From NCBI RefSeq assembly GCF_038004425.1, contig NZ_JBBORC010000001.1, forward strand, positions 721,001-785,000: 64,000 nucleotides of DNA, given 5' to 3'. How positions within the stretch are numbered: the stretch's first letter is position 1; every line of letters begins with the position of its first letter. Source of the DNA: Solibacillus sp. FSL W7-1464. GTDB taxonomy: Bacteria > Bacillota > Bacilli > Bacillales_A > Planococcaceae. A program made the translations under genes and the position numbers. Shown piece after piece: positions 42,486 through 52,502 of the stretch. The notes beneath the pieces were generated by a model that worked only from the letters and a program-made list of their open reading frames with translations, ran no database searches and was not told where the DNA came from.

Positions 42486-44156
42486 TTAAAGGGTAGTAGG
42501 GGGATTTTTATATAATTTATAGCAATTTCTCCCGCTTTCTTTGGCTTCGTATAATGCAATGTCAGCTTTTTTCATTAAATCCGATTCAGTAAAATTCAGT
42601 TGACTCGAGGCCGTCGCAATTCCCATGCTTGTTGTAACCGTTAAAGTATGACCGTTCATTACCCAAGGCTGATGGATCGTATGCTGAATTCTTTCAGCAA
42701 TTTCTACGGCATTGTTAGAGCTTTGAATATTTGAGAGCAGAATGACAAATTCATCTCCGCCTAATCTTGCCACCATATCATGATCCCGGATAGAAGCTTT
42801 AATACGAGATCCAAATTCTTGTATAACCGCATCGCCAATATCATGGCCATAAGTATCATTAATCAGTTTAAAATGGTCAATATCCAATAGAATAAGAGCT
42901 GGAGCAATATTATTAGTTAAAAATTGTTCTTTTGCAAAGGCAAATTGTTCTTTGAAAAATAATCGATTTGGAAGGTCCGTTAATGTGTCGTGATATGCAA
43001 AATATTTTAATTTGGATTCATATTCTCTTCTTAGAGTTATATCTCGAGTGAGTACGACCATATATTGGAAGGAATTTTTGTGGTTGAACACCGGATTTCC
43101 GATGGATTCACACCAGATCATATTTCCTTCAGCATTTTTTTGTCTAAATTGAATCGTAAAAGGTTCACCTGAATTTATCGAATTTTGAACAATTTCTATC
43201 AAGCCTTCCTGATCATCTAAATGAACATTATGAAGGAAGTTTTTCTTAAGGTATTCTTGATGGTAATACCCTAATATATTTTTATAGGAAGGGGAAACAT
43301 ACATGATTTCTCCGTCTTTATTGATAAGTGTAATTAAATCCTGTGCGTTCTCTGCAATTATTCGAAAACGTTTCTCACTTTCTTCCAGCTTGTTAATGCT
43401 TTGCAGCTGTTCCGTTACATCTTTCAAAATTCCATATAGTCCAATCATTTTTTCCTCAATGAAAAGAGGAATGATTTTAAATAGAGTGCTAACCTGCTCG
43501 CCATTTTTATTTTTGAAGGTTAAATTGCCACTATTATTAGTTCCTTTCACTGCTTCATTTATAAGAGTATCCAGATTATCTTTATCTTCCGGGTCAACTA
43601 ACTCATTAAGTGATTTACCAAACAGCTCTTTAATTTTATAGCCGGTAATCTGTTCACTTGCTTCGTTTCCATCAGTGATATAACCCATTTTATTTAGAAT
43701 AAAAATGCCATCTGTATTATGGAAAAATAAAGAATGGTAACGCTCACTGCTTTCAGCGAGGCTGTTCACCATTTTCATTGCATCGGAAAGAGCATTTTTT
43801 TCATGTGTAATGTCTCGCACAACTGCTATGATATGATCAACTTTTCCGTTATCGTCAAAATAGGGGCTTAAAATGGTTTCAGCATAATATTTATTACCAT
43901 TCTTTTCATAAATATCTTCATAAGTATAGCTTTTTTGGCTCATAACAACTTTCTTATATTGTTTATATAAAAATTCTGCTTTTTCCGCAGGTTCAATATC
44001 CATAATGCTGGAGCCAATCATACCGTTAAACCAATCTAAACGTTCCATTACAGCAGTATTAATGAATTGAAAAAGAAAATCATCGTTCTCAACTTTAAGA
44101 ATAAAAATCATATCTTTCATAACGTTCATTAAAACTTCTTTATAAAAGTTTTCCAT
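42486..44156 (-). CDS. PAS-domain diguanylate cyclase
   Basis: A 556-aa cytoplasmic enzyme that should make c-di-GMP from two GTP. Three PAS-type segments are visible (about 5-130, 135-255 with GYITDGNEASEQITGYK, 260-385 with GEIMYVSPSYKNILGY). The GGDEF domain follows, with the active site GGDEF at 466-470 and an intact inhibitory RxxD (RDHD, 457-460) exactly five residues before it. There is no EAL domain and no membrane helix. The PilZ protein at 23.7 kb is a possible receptor. Confidence 0.93.
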   Translation of the reverse strand: MENFYKEVLMNVMKDMIFILKVENDDFLFQFINTAVMERLDWFNGMIGSSIMDIEPAEKAEFLYKQYKKVVMSQKSYTYEDIYEKNGNKYYAETILSPYFDDNGKVDHIIAVVRDITHEKNALSDAMKMVNSLAESSERYHSLFFHNTDGIFILNKMGYITDGNEASEQITGYKIKELFGKSLNELVDPEDKDNLDTLINEAVKGTNNSGNLTFKNKNGEQVSTLFKIIPLFIEEKMIGLYGILKDVTEQLQSINKLEESEKRFRIIAENAQDLITLINKDGEIMYVSPSYKNILGYYHQEYLKKNFLHNVHLDDQEGLIEIVQNSINSGEPFTIQFRQKNAEGNMIWCESIGNPVFNHKNSFQYMVVLTRDITLRREYESKLKYFAYHDTLTDLPNRLFFKEQFAFAKEQFLTNNIAPALILLDIDHFKLINDTYGHDIGDAVIQEFGSRIKASIRDHDMVARLGGDEFVILLSNIQSSNNAVEIAERIQHTIHQPWVMNGHTLTVTTSMGIATASSQLNFTESDLMKKADIALYEAKESGRNCYKLYKNPPTTL

Positions 44157-44181
44157 AAAAGTTCCCCTTGTTTAAACTGAA

Positions 44182-44331
44182 CTAAAATTTATTTCTCCTG
44201 AAGTAAGTATGGGCATCTTCATAGATAAATTCAGTGTTTGGAATTTTTTCATTACTCCTAATTATGGTGCTTAATTTATTTATAATAGAAGCTAATCGAT
44301 TTTCCGTCAATTGATTAACTTTAGTTGGCAT
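44182..44331 (-). CDS. Small 49-aa hypothetical protein upstream of the cyclase
   Basis: A short frame starting MPTKVNQLTENRLASIINKL and ending TYFRRNKF, 25 nt upstream of the cyclase on the same strand. AAAGGAG lies 12 nt before the ATG, a little far. Composition looks coding (charged, helical). No family recognised; it could be a small partner of the cyclase or chance. Confidence 0.45.
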   Translation of the reverse strand: MPTKVNQLTENRLASIINKLSTIIRSNEKIPNTEFIYEDAHTYFRRNKF

Positions 44332-44456
44332 AGAGTAGACTTACTCCTTTCCCAATATAAGATACGTAAATTCCAAAAAAGAAATTAATCCGGTTTGAAT
44401 AATTATCTAAAAGTTATGATAATGTACTAGTAGGAAGAAATGATGGGGTGAAGCTG

Positions 44457-45029
44457 ATGAAAAAGAATATTGGAATCGGTATTATTTTAGTGCTTGTCAT
44501 CACGATGCTTGGCACTTACATAAAAGCTGAAATCGATCAAAGTACTGCAATCAACGAACAAGCATTAGGGAAAGAAGTTGAACTGGGCGAAGAAGTGGGC
44601 CTTGAAAAAGGTCAGTTTGCACCGGATTTTACATTATATAGTTTACAGGGCGAGCCATTGACATTGTCGGAGCTAAGAGGGAAGCGTGTCGTACTGAATT
44701 TCTGGGCGACCTGGTGTCCTCCATGTGAAGCGGAAATGCCGCATATGCAAAAATACTATGAAAAATACCGTAAAGAAGACAATGTGGAAATTGTCGGTGT
44801 TAATATGACCTATGCAAACGAAAAGCTGGAGCGTGTTGAGCAGTTTTTAAAAAGCTATGATATCACCTTTCCGATCGTTTTGGAACAAACCGAAGCAGTC
44901 GCCTTTCAGTATGAAATCTTGACGATGCCAACAACCTATATGATTGATACAGAGGGGAAAATACAGAAGCAGATCATTGGCCCGCTGGATTTGGACGCAT
45001 TACGGGAAAATGTGATGCAACTGGATTAA
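44457..45029 (+). CDS. TlpA/ResA-like thiol-disulfide oxidoreductase
   Basis: A 190-aa membrane-anchored, outward-facing thioredoxin. One N-terminal helix (about 4-22) is followed by an AhpC/TSA-type fold. The active site is FWATWCPPCEAEMP, and the cis-proline loop is TMPTTYMID. It probably reduces cysteines of exported proteins or cytochrome c partners, as ResA does. The ATG at 44457, 6 nt behind GGGGTG, is preferred to the GTG at 44448. Confidence 0.9.
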   Translation: MKKNIGIGIILVLVITMLGTYIKAEIDQSTAINEQALGKEVELGEEVGLEKGQFAPDFTLYSLQGEPLTLSELRGKRVVLNFWATWCPPCEAEMPHMQKYYEKYRKEDNVEIVGVNMTYANEKLERVEQFLKSYDITFPIVLEQTEAVAFQYEILTMPTTYMIDTEGKIQKQIIGPLDLDALRENVMQLD

Positions 45030-45147
45030 GGTTCGGGTTCGCATACTTGAAATCTAAAATTATCTTCATTTTGTTACGTTTAAATTCGACTTTATAAGTA
45101 TGAATCTTTCATTTGCTTCATAAATTTTATGGAACGGAGGAGAATTC

Positions 45148-46575
45148 GTGCGGAAAAGTCGGATTTTTTTATTAGTCGTTGTGATGGTGTGTATTGGAGT
45201 GATTGTTTATGGCGTGTTGAAAATAAAGGCGCAGCCACAGGAGGAGCAGGCAGATTTTGCGGTAGTCAATGAACTGCATCAATTAATAACGAGCGAATCT
45301 GTTTATGATGTCAATTCTGAAAAGTTGGTGGAAGGTGCACTGCGAGGGATGGCAAATGCAATAAACGACCCCTACAGCACTTATTATTCGGAGCAGGAAG
45401 CAGCATTACATAAACAGACACTCGCAAGTGAACGAATTGGCATTGGCGTTGAATTGGCAGAAGCAAACGGCAAGATTATCGTCGTGGCTCCGATTAAAGC
45501 CTCGCCTGCAGAAAAAGCGGGTATTCGACCATTGGATGAGCTTGTACAAATTAATGAGGTACGACTTGACGGAAAATCAATGGGGGAAGTTCGTAAACTG
45601 ATGTATGGCAAAGAAGGGGAAGCAGTAGAACTTGTCATTTATCGCCCGGATATGGATCAGCATTTAAAGTTGGTCATGAAAAGGGAACGCTTGAAAAATG
45701 ATACGGTGGAAGCTGAAGTCCTCGAGGTAGAAGGAAAAAAACTCGGCTATATAACGATCAATCTATTTGGCGAAAAAACAGCAGAGGAGTGGAAAGAGGC
45801 TCTTGATGGTGTAATTAAGGAGGAAGTGGAAGGGTTAATCATTGATGTGAGGGACAATCCAGGTGGCTATTTACATAGTGTTACCCAAATGATGAGCATG
45901 TTCGAGCAAAAAGAAAAAATCTTTGCGTACATGCAAAATCATGACGGTGTAACAGAGCCGCTGAAAACAAAGAAAGTCGAGCAGTTCCAGCCTTACGCAA
46001 ATTGGCTGCGCGACACGCCTTTAACACTTATCCAAAATGAAGGAAGCGCATCAGCCAGTGAAGTGTTTGCGGGTGCCCTGCAGGACTGGAAGCGTTCGGT
46101 CATAATTGGGGTGACGAGCTTCGGTAAAGGAACGGTTCAGCAAACATGGGACCTTCAAAATGGCGGAGAAGTAAAATTATCGACGAACAAATGGCTTACT
46201 CCTTCTAAAAAGTGGATTCATGATGTTGGGATCGAGCCGGATGTCGAAGTGACACAGCATCCTCTTTACAGTGTGGAAACAAAAATTCTGAAAGGGCGCT
46301 ATGAAGAGGGAGAATACAGTGAAGAAGTTGCCTACAGCCAGCGTATTTTAAGTGAACTGGGCTACGCTATCAGCCGGACAGATGGATTCTTTGATAAGGA
46401 TACAGCTCAGGAAGTGGAAAGCTTCAGACATAAGCATGATATTGCAGAAGGAAGCTATATGGATGAAGTATTTTTCAATGAATTAACGAAAGAACTGCAG
46501 ACATTCAAACAGTCGAAAGTAAACGACATGCAGCTGCAGATGGCGATTAGTTATATTATGCATCAGTTTGAGTGA
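45148..46575 (+). CDS. ctpB: Carboxy-terminal processing protease CtpB
   Basis: A 475-aa S41 protease on the outer face of the membrane. One N-terminal anchor helix (about 5-24), a PDZ domain (about 95-180), the S41 protease with GSASASE (Ser about 302) and SFGKGTVQ (Lys327), and a C-terminal peptidoglycan-binding domain (about 390-460). In B. subtilis CtpB cleaves SpoIVFA to start sigma-K activation during sporulation. GTG start behind GGAGGAG. Confidence 0.92.
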   Translation: MRKSRIFLLVVVMVCIGVIVYGVLKIKAQPQEEQADFAVVNELHQLITSESVYDVNSEKLVEGALRGMANAINDPYSTYYSEQEAALHKQTLASERIGIGVELAEANGKIIVVAPIKASPAEKAGIRPLDELVQINEVRLDGKSMGEVRKLMYGKEGEAVELVIYRPDMDQHLKLVMKRERLKNDTVEAEVLEVEGKKLGYITINLFGEKTAEEWKEALDGVIKEEVEGLIIDVRDNPGGYLHSVTQMMSMFEQKEKIFAYMQNHDGVTEPLKTKKVEQFQPYANWLRDTPLTLIQNEGSASASEVFAGALQDWKRSVIIGVTSFGKGTVQQTWDLQNGGEVKLSTNKWLTPSKKWIHDVGIEPDVEVTQHPLYSVETKILKGRYEEGEYSEEVAYSQRILSELGYAISRTDGFFDKDTAQEVESFRHKHDIAEGSYMDEVFFNELTKELQTFKQSKVNDMQLQMAISYIMHQFE

Positions 46576-46599
46576 TGGATAGTGTAAAGGAGATTGGGT

Positions 46600-46630
46600 G
46601 CTCATTTCTTAAACGAAATGGGCTTTTTTT
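46600..46630 (+). terminator. Terminator after ctpB
   Basis: GCTCATTTC pairs with GAAATGGGC, followed by seven T. Confidence 0.88.
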
Positions 46631-46798
46631 ATTTGCTGAATATTTTATTTAGAAAACAGTCTGAAAGATACCCGTCTTATTTAACTCACCCCCTAGATCG
46701 CCAATTTTCCCATCAAGCCTTTATTTCATTTCCGGTACAAATGGGACTACGCATTACGGAAAGGATTTGGTACAATTATTCGTACGGTAGGTGAGAAT

Positions 46799-47968
46799 AT
46801 GGATGGAACAGTTTTGATTGAAATTTTAAAAGGGATTGGCCGGTTTTTTATAAATCCTTTGTTTTATGTCGCCATCATTTCCGCAGTATATTTAGGGTAT
46901 CGCCGAGTGAAGCGCGAACGAAGGTATTTTAACCGACGGATACTAGGTGGCTGGTCCGAGCTGAATAATATGCTTGCGATGGGTTTTATGCTGTCCGTGA
47001 TTATTTCCTTATTTAGTCTTGTTATAGGCTTAACAGTATCACTCGAATTATTGACAATTGTATTTATTGTAAGTTTCGCAGGTTTAATCATTTATATGTA
47101 TCAATTATTATCGCCGGCGATTGTGATGGCGGTTGCGTTTTGTGGAATCGTTTGGATGCAATGGCAGGATTGGTCATATACACTCGGACCTATCGAACTG
47201 GCAGGCAGAAATGTTACGGACGAACTTGTTATGACCGTTCCGATTATGACGGGGCTCTTGCTCATGGCGGAAGGAATTTTAATTCGCCGTTATGGTGCCC
47301 GTTTTGCTTCACCGATTGTGGAGAAAACAAAGCGTGGATTAAACGGGATAGGGTATTTTAGTAAACAGCTTTGGATTTTGCCGGTATTTACTGTTATTCC
47401 AGGTGAAGGCATTCAAAATTTTGCGCCATATTGGCCACAGTTTACAATCGGGGCAGACCAGTTTTCAATCATTGTTTTCCCGTTTATTATCGGCTTCCAG
47501 CAGATGGTGCGCCAAAAGCTGCCGATGAATGTTTATCCTCAAATGGGACGTGTAATAATAATGATAGGGCAATTTGTGCTCATCGTCGGGTTGGCCGCAT
47601 ACCTTTTACCGGTACTCGGTGCTGCTGCATTAGCAATAGGCGCGATTTCCCGTACAATTATTGGTATACATTATAGCCGCTCAGAGGACCGCCACAGTTA
47701 TGCGGTTGTACGCAGTGATAAAGGTGTGATGATTGCCGGCATTTTACCGGATTCTCCGGCAGAAAAAATGGGACTTGTCGCAGGTGAAATTATTAAACGT
47801 GTGAATGGACAAGATGTTTTTACAGAAGAAGATTTGTATAAAGCACTGCAGATTAATGCTGCCCATTGCCGTTTGGAAGTGCTTGATCATTCCGGCGAGT
47901 TGCGTCTTGCCCAGCATGTTGTCCATCGTGATGATAACCACAAAATCGGGTTATTAGTTGTTAGTTAA
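46799..47968 (+). CDS. minJ: Cell division topological determinant MinJ (PDZ, membrane)
   Basis: A 389-aa polytopic protein with six or more hydrophobic segments in residues 10-300 and a C-terminal cytoplasmic PDZ domain (GVMIAGILPDSPAEKMGLVA). MinJ links DivIVA to MinCD at poles and septa in B. subtilis. The place after ctpB is the same as B. subtilis yvjD/minJ. Start ATG at 46799 behind GTAGGTGAG. Confidence 0.88.
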   Translation: MDGTVLIEILKGIGRFFINPLFYVAIISAVYLGYRRVKRERRYFNRRILGGWSELNNMLAMGFMLSVIISLFSLVIGLTVSLELLTIVFIVSFAGLIIYMYQLLSPAIVMAVAFCGIVWMQWQDWSYTLGPIELAGRNVTDELVMTVPIMTGLLLMAEGILIRRYGARFASPIVEKTKRGLNGIGYFSKQLWILPVFTVIPGEGIQNFAPYWPQFTIGADQFSIIVFPFIIGFQQMVRQKLPMNVYPQMGRVIIMIGQFVLIVGLAAYLLPVLGAAALAIGAISRTIIGIHYSRSEDRHSYAVVRSDKGVMIAGILPDSPAEKMGLVAGEIIKRVNGQDVFTEEDLYKALQINAAHCRLEVLDHSGELRLAQHVVHRDDNHKIGLLVVS

Positions 47969-47975
47969 TTTCAAT

Positions 47976-48007
47976 AGAATCTCGCTAAAACGAGGTTCTT
48001 TTTTTTT
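47976..48007 (+). terminator. Terminator after minJ
   Basis: AGAATCTCG pairs with CGAGGTTCT, followed by a run of T. Confidence 0.85.
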
Positions 48008-48109
48008 GTTGAAACGGGTATAAACAATTTATGTTAATATAAAATTGTACAAAGACAGCATTGTTGTAAATTCAGAAATTTTTATCGTTTTTGGTAGGGG
48101 TGAGCGGTT

Positions 48110-48733
48110 ATGCTAGATTGGCTGACAATCGATAATATTGAAACAATTGTAGAGAAATATAAGTTGTTAGGTCCGTTTTTCGGGATTTTATTAACTTTTT
48201 TAGAATCATTTTTGCCGATATTGCCGCTGTTTGTAATCATCATTGCTAATGCTGCAGCTTACGGTTTGTTTTGGGGCTTTTTACTGTCCTGGCTTGGAAC
48301 GGTCGCAGGTTCCTATATGTTTTTCCTAATGATTCGCATGTTCGGAAAATACCGCCTTTTCAGACGGATTAAAGAGCAGAAGCAAGTGAAGAAACTGATT
48401 AACTGGGTGGATATTAGAGGATTTACACCATTGTTTGTACTGCTGTGCCTACCATTCACACCTGTTGTAGTTGTCAATACGGTTGCAGGTTTATCCAATA
48501 TAAAAAAGAAATATTATTTTTTGACACTCCTTATTTCAAAACCGATATTAATCTTTTTAATAAGCTATTTAGGCAGTGATCTACGTGATATTTTAACCTC
48601 TCCTGTAAAACTTATTATTTCAGCTGTCATTATTTTAATCATTTGGGGAATCGGCAAATTGATCGAACACATTTTAAATAAGCGTGTGGAAAGGGATTTG
48701 CGTGAGATTGGAAAGTTACGAAAACAAAAGTGA
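48110..48733 (+). CDS. TVP38/TMEM64 family membrane protein
   Basis: A 207-aa integral membrane protein of the VTT/SNARE-associated group (DedA superfamily). Hydrophobic segments lie at about 20-60, 65-85, 120-155 and 165-185. The family core FLESFLPILPLFVIIIANAA and LFVLLCLPFTPVVVVNTVAG is visible. Relatives are thought to flip lipids or carriers. Located just before addB. Confidence 0.85.
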   Translation: MLDWLTIDNIETIVEKYKLLGPFFGILLTFLESFLPILPLFVIIIANAAAYGLFWGFLLSWLGTVAGSYMFFLMIRMFGKYRLFRRIKEQKQVKKLINWVDIRGFTPLFVLLCLPFTPVVVVNTVAGLSNIKKKYYFLTLLISKPILIFLISYLGSDLRDILTSPVKLIISAVIILIIWGIGKLIEHILNKRVERDLREIGKLRKQK

Positions 48734-48742
48734 AAAACTATA

Positions 48743-48784
48743 AGTCTTGTCTTTTAACAAATTGTGAAAAGACAGGGCTTTTTT
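48743..48784 (+). terminator. Terminator before addB
   Basis: AGTCTTGTCTTTT pairs imperfectly with AAAAGACAGGGCT, followed by TTTTTT. Confidence 0.8.
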
Positions 48785-48804
48785 GTATGGTTGCAATTAA
48801 TGCG

Positions 48805-48818
48805 CGAACATGCATTCT
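48805..48818. promoter_or_regulatory. LexA-like box upstream of addBA
   Basis: CGAACATGCATTCT holds GAAC-N4-ATTC (7 of 8 SOS-box bases) directly upstream of a TATAAT at 48824-48829 and 43 nt before addB. Confidence 0.55.
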
Positions 48819-48860
48819 TATATTATAATAGAAGAAAGAAATAGAAGTGAGGTGGGATTT

Positions 48861-51800
48861 GTGACGTTACGAGTCATATCAGGACGGGCAGGCACGGGAA
48901 AAACAACATTGATTCACCGTGAAATTGTCGATGATTTAAAAACAAATATATTTGGACATCCAATTTTTATATTAGTTCCTGACCAAATGTCGTTTACAAC
49001 GGAATATGAGCTAACAACGAATTATGACATTGAAGGAATGATGCGTGCGCAGGTTATGACATTCAAACGACTGGCCTGGTTTGTACTGCAAAATGAAGGC
49101 GGTATCGCCCACGAACGGATTGATGGCACAGGTTACCGCATGCTGTTGCGACGTATTTTGGAAGAACATCAGGAAGAGTTCCTGTTATTTAAACGCGCTG
49201 CAGGTAAACCCGGTTTTACGAAAGAAGTCGAGCAAATTCTAAAGGAATTCAGTCAATATCATATCGATGTGGAAACAATCGACCCGCTGATCGAATCATT
49301 AAGATTAAATGGTGCAAGTGAAGTACTGTTGCATAAGCTGCATGATCTGAACATTATTTTAAAGCAGCTGCATGAGCGCATCGGGACGGAATATATCGAT
49401 GGCGACGGCTATTTCCCGCTTTTAATTGAGCGTATACCGAAAATGGAAAGCTTGCGCAATACCCACATTTATTTGGATGGGTTTGTATCTTTTAATGGAC
49501 AGGAATTTGCCATTTTAAAAGAGCTTCTTATTTATGCAAAACGTGTCACAATTGTTTTCCCAATGGAAGACCCGCAAATGGATTTACTGGAAGGTTCCGT
49601 GTTTTACAGAGCAGCAATGACATATGACAAAATAAAGAATGAGTTGCAAAAACTGCGATTCGAACGAGGGATTGATATTGAAGAGGAGCCGCGTGTTCAT
49701 TTAGAAGTAAACTACCGTGCGACAAATCGGGACTTGCTGCATATTGAACATCGGTTCGACAAAATTACGGATACACCTGTCGAATCAACGGGACATACGA
49801 AAATATTGGAAGGTGTAAACCCGCGTGCAGAAGTGCAAGGTATTGCCCAGGAAATTAAACAGCTTGTTCTGGAAAAGGGGCTGCGCTATAAAGACATCGG
49901 GATCATGTACCGCCAGGCAGATGTATATGATGCGATTATCGGCACGACCTTTACCCAATACGAAATTCCGTTTTTCTCAAATGAGAAGCGGGCGATGCTT
50001 TATCATCCGCTGATCGAATTTAGTCGATCCGTAATGGAGATTATTACGACAAACTGGAAATACGAGCCGGTTTTCAGAAGCATTAAAACAGATCTGTTTT
50101 TCCCCTATGGAGCGAATTTAGTCGCAATGCGGGACAGAGCGGATATTTTGGAGAATTTCGTCATTGCAAAGGGCATTGTTCATGACCGCTGGATGAAAGA
50201 TGAAGTATGGCATTATCGCCGTTTTAAATCACTTGAAAAAGTAAATGCGATTCAGACAGAAGATGAGCTGGAGCACGAGCAGCTTTTAAAATCGGTACGT
50301 GACTTAATCCGGGAGCCGGTACTGGCATTGCAGAACCGGTTGAAAGGTAAAAAAACAGGCCGTGAAATTGTAGTGGCACTGTATGAGTTTATGGAGCAGC
50401 TTGATATTTATAAGAAACTGCTGAAAATGCAGGAGCAGGAAGAGCAGGCCGATTCACTTCATCAGTCATTGGAGCATGAACAGGCTTGGAATGGCTGGAT
50501 TCATATTTTGGAGCAGTTTGACCTGATGTTCGGCGATAAAATTATGCCGTTGGAACAAGTTGCACAAATTTTGGATGAAGGCTTTGAAACACTGGAGTTT
50601 GCAAGTGTGCCGCCGACATTGGATGAAGTGACCGTTTCGACAGTCGAGTTTGCGCGTTTTGACAATAAAAAGGCAATTTTCGTAATCGGTGTTAATGACG
50701 GGGTATACCCGATGCGTATGGAAGCGGGAGGACTGCTATCTGATGACGAGCGTGAAACATTTGAGAAAATCGATGTGGAATTGGCACCGGGTATAAAAAG
50801 CAGACTTCTGCAGGAAAGTTTCCTGTTTTACCGGGCGATTTCTTCATCGACTCAATATTTATATATTACGTATGCCAATGCAGACGAGGAAAGTAAAAGT
50901 AAGCTTCCATCGCTTTATATTAACCGCCTGCACAATATGTTCGAAATTACCGAAAACCGTGGCACCCCCGAGGAAAAAACAATTCGCACACTGCCGCATC
51001 GGCAAATCGTGATGGACCCGCTTGATGAGCTTCAACACGATAATGTGCTCAATTATTTACAGCATCCGTCACCGGCAATCGGCTTTTTGATGACCCAGCT
51101 GAAGCAGGCTCAGCATGAGGGACGTCCGCTAACCGAAGAATGGGCGGCATTAAAAGCATTTTATGAACGGGAACAGAACTGGAAAGATGTGCTGAACGTC
51201 GTGGAAAAACCGTTATATACGACGAATGAAGCAGAACCGCTAACCGAAGAAGTAGCGACGGCATTGTATGGAGAAGACTTTTTGGCAAGTGTATCTCGTA
51301 TTGAACGCTTCTACAGCTGTCCGTACTCACATTTTGTATCCTATGGGCTGAAACTGCAGGAGCGTACGGAATTCAAGCTGGAAACATTCGCGATGGGCGA
51401 TCTTTTCCATGAGGCAATCCGGACGATTCTATCCGAGAAAGAGCCATCGATCCCGCTTACGACATATGCAGCGTGCTATAAAAAGGCGGATGAAACGATT
51501 TCAAAACTGGCGGATTATTTTTCGTACAGCATTTTAAAAAGCAGTCACCGCTTTGAATACATTAAAACGAAACTTGTGAAAATCGTGGCACGTACAATTT
51601 ATGCACTTATTAATCAAAGTGAGCTGTCGAAGTTTAAAGCGATTGCCCATGAAAAACCGTTCGGGAAGCGCGACGACAAAAATACGGAACAGGATGACCG
51701 CAATCCGCTGGAAGCACTGAAAATCGATCTGGAACATGACCGCAAAATGTATGTGCGCGGGCAAATTGACCGAATCGATGCGTATAAAGATGCGGAAAAC

Positions 51801-52502
51801 CTGTATTTGCGTGTAATTGACTATAAATCTAGCGGACGCAAGCTTGACTTTACCGAAGTTTATAACGGAATTTCGCTGCAGCTGCTGACATATTTAGATG
51901 TAGCAATGAAAAATATCCCGATCATCGCACGTGAAGGTAAGTTCATCCAGGACTTATCGGAGCTGGAAAATATTATTGTCCAGGCAGCCGGGATGTTCTA
52001 TCTGCATGTGCACAATCCGCTCATTCCGACAGAGGACTATGAGCAGTATGACCGCGTGGAAAGTTTGCGTCAGGAGAAGTTCAAGTTAAGCGGCTATATG
52101 GTAAAAGATGTGGAAGTGGCGCAACTGATGGATAAGTCACTCGAGCCGAGTAAAACATCGATTATCGTACCGGCAGCGTTTAAAAGCGGAGAGAATCCGG
52201 AATTTAACAGCCGTTCCTCAAAAGTGATCGAGCAGGAGCAGATGGAAAACCTGCAGGAATTTGTGCACTATAAATTCCGCCAGGCGGGCAATGAAATTTA
52301 CCGCGGTAATACGGAAATTAAGCCGTACAGCTTAGGCAATCAAAAAGCTTGTACGTATTGCAGCTTTAAATCGGTCTGCCAGTTCGACCAGTCGGAAACA
52401 GGCAACAGCTACAACGAAATCAAGAAACAGCCGGAACAGGAAGTATTTGAAAACATTAAAAAGGTGGTATGTGCAGATGACAATTCCAGCGAAGCCGAGT
52501 GA
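48861..52502 (+). CDS. addB: ATP-dependent helicase/deoxyribonuclease subunit B
   Basis: A 1213-aa subunit of the AddAB (RecBCD-type) double-strand break repair enzyme. An N-terminal Walker A GRAGTGKTTL is followed by inactive-helicase sequence. The C-terminal nuclease has the motif VIDYKSSGRK, and the iron-sulfur cysteines are CPYSHF before it and CTYCSFKSVC near the end. The GTG at 48861 follows GAGGTGGG; a longer upstream reading overlaps the promoter. Its end overlaps addA by 26 nt. Confidence 0.95.
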   Translation: MTLRVISGRAGTGKTTLIHREIVDDLKTNIFGHPIFILVPDQMSFTTEYELTTNYDIEGMMRAQVMTFKRLAWFVLQNEGGIAHERIDGTGYRMLLRRILEEHQEEFLLFKRAAGKPGFTKEVEQILKEFSQYHIDVETIDPLIESLRLNGASEVLLHKLHDLNIILKQLHERIGTEYIDGDGYFPLLIERIPKMESLRNTHIYLDGFVSFNGQEFAILKELLIYAKRVTIVFPMEDPQMDLLEGSVFYRAAMTYDKIKNELQKLRFERGIDIEEEPRVHLEVNYRATNRDLLHIEHRFDKITDTPVESTGHTKILEGVNPRAEVQGIAQEIKQLVLEKGLRYKDIGIMYRQADVYDAIIGTTFTQYEIPFFSNEKRAMLYHPLIEFSRSVMEIITTNWKYEPVFRSIKTDLFFPYGANLVAMRDRADILENFVIAKGIVHDRWMKDEVWHYRRFKSLEKVNAIQTEDELEHEQLLKSVRDLIREPVLALQNRLKGKKTGREIVVALYEFMEQLDIYKKLLKMQEQEEQADSLHQSLEHEQAWNGWIHILEQFDLMFGDKIMPLEQVAQILDEGFETLEFASVPPTLDEVTVSTVEFARFDNKKAIFVIGVNDGVYPMRMEAGGLLSDDERETFEKIDVELAPGIKSRLLQESFLFYRAISSSTQYLYITYANADEESKSKLPSLYINRLHNMFEITENRGTPEEKTIRTLPHRQIVMDPLDELQHDNVLNYLQHPSPAIGFLMTQLKQAQHEGRPLTEEWAALKAFYEREQNWKDVLNVVEKPLYTTNEAEPLTEEVATALYGEDFLASVSRIERFYSCPYSHFVSYGLKLQERTEFKLETFAMGDLFHEAIRTILSEKEPSIPLTTYAACYKKADETISKLADYFSYSILKSSHRFEYIKTKLVKIVARTIYALINQSELSKFKAIAHEKPFGKRDDKNTEQDDRNPLEALKIDLEHDRKMYVRGQIDRIDAYKDAENLYLRVIDYKSSGRKLDFTEVYNGISLQLLTYLDVAMKNIPIIAREGKFIQDLSELENIIVQAAGMFYLHVHNPLIPTEDYEQYDRVESLRQEKFKLSGYMVKDVEVAQLMDKSLEPSKTSIIVPAAFKSGENPEFNSRSSKVIEQEQMENLQEFVHYKFRQAGNEIYRGNTEIKPYSLGNQKACTYCSFKSVCQFDQSETGNSYNEIKKQPEQEVFENIKKVVCADDNSSEAE

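Noticed and set aside
46594-46794. A 66-aa open frame between ctpB and minJ
   Set aside because: It starts inside the ctpB terminator, lacks a ribosome site and shows no coding features.
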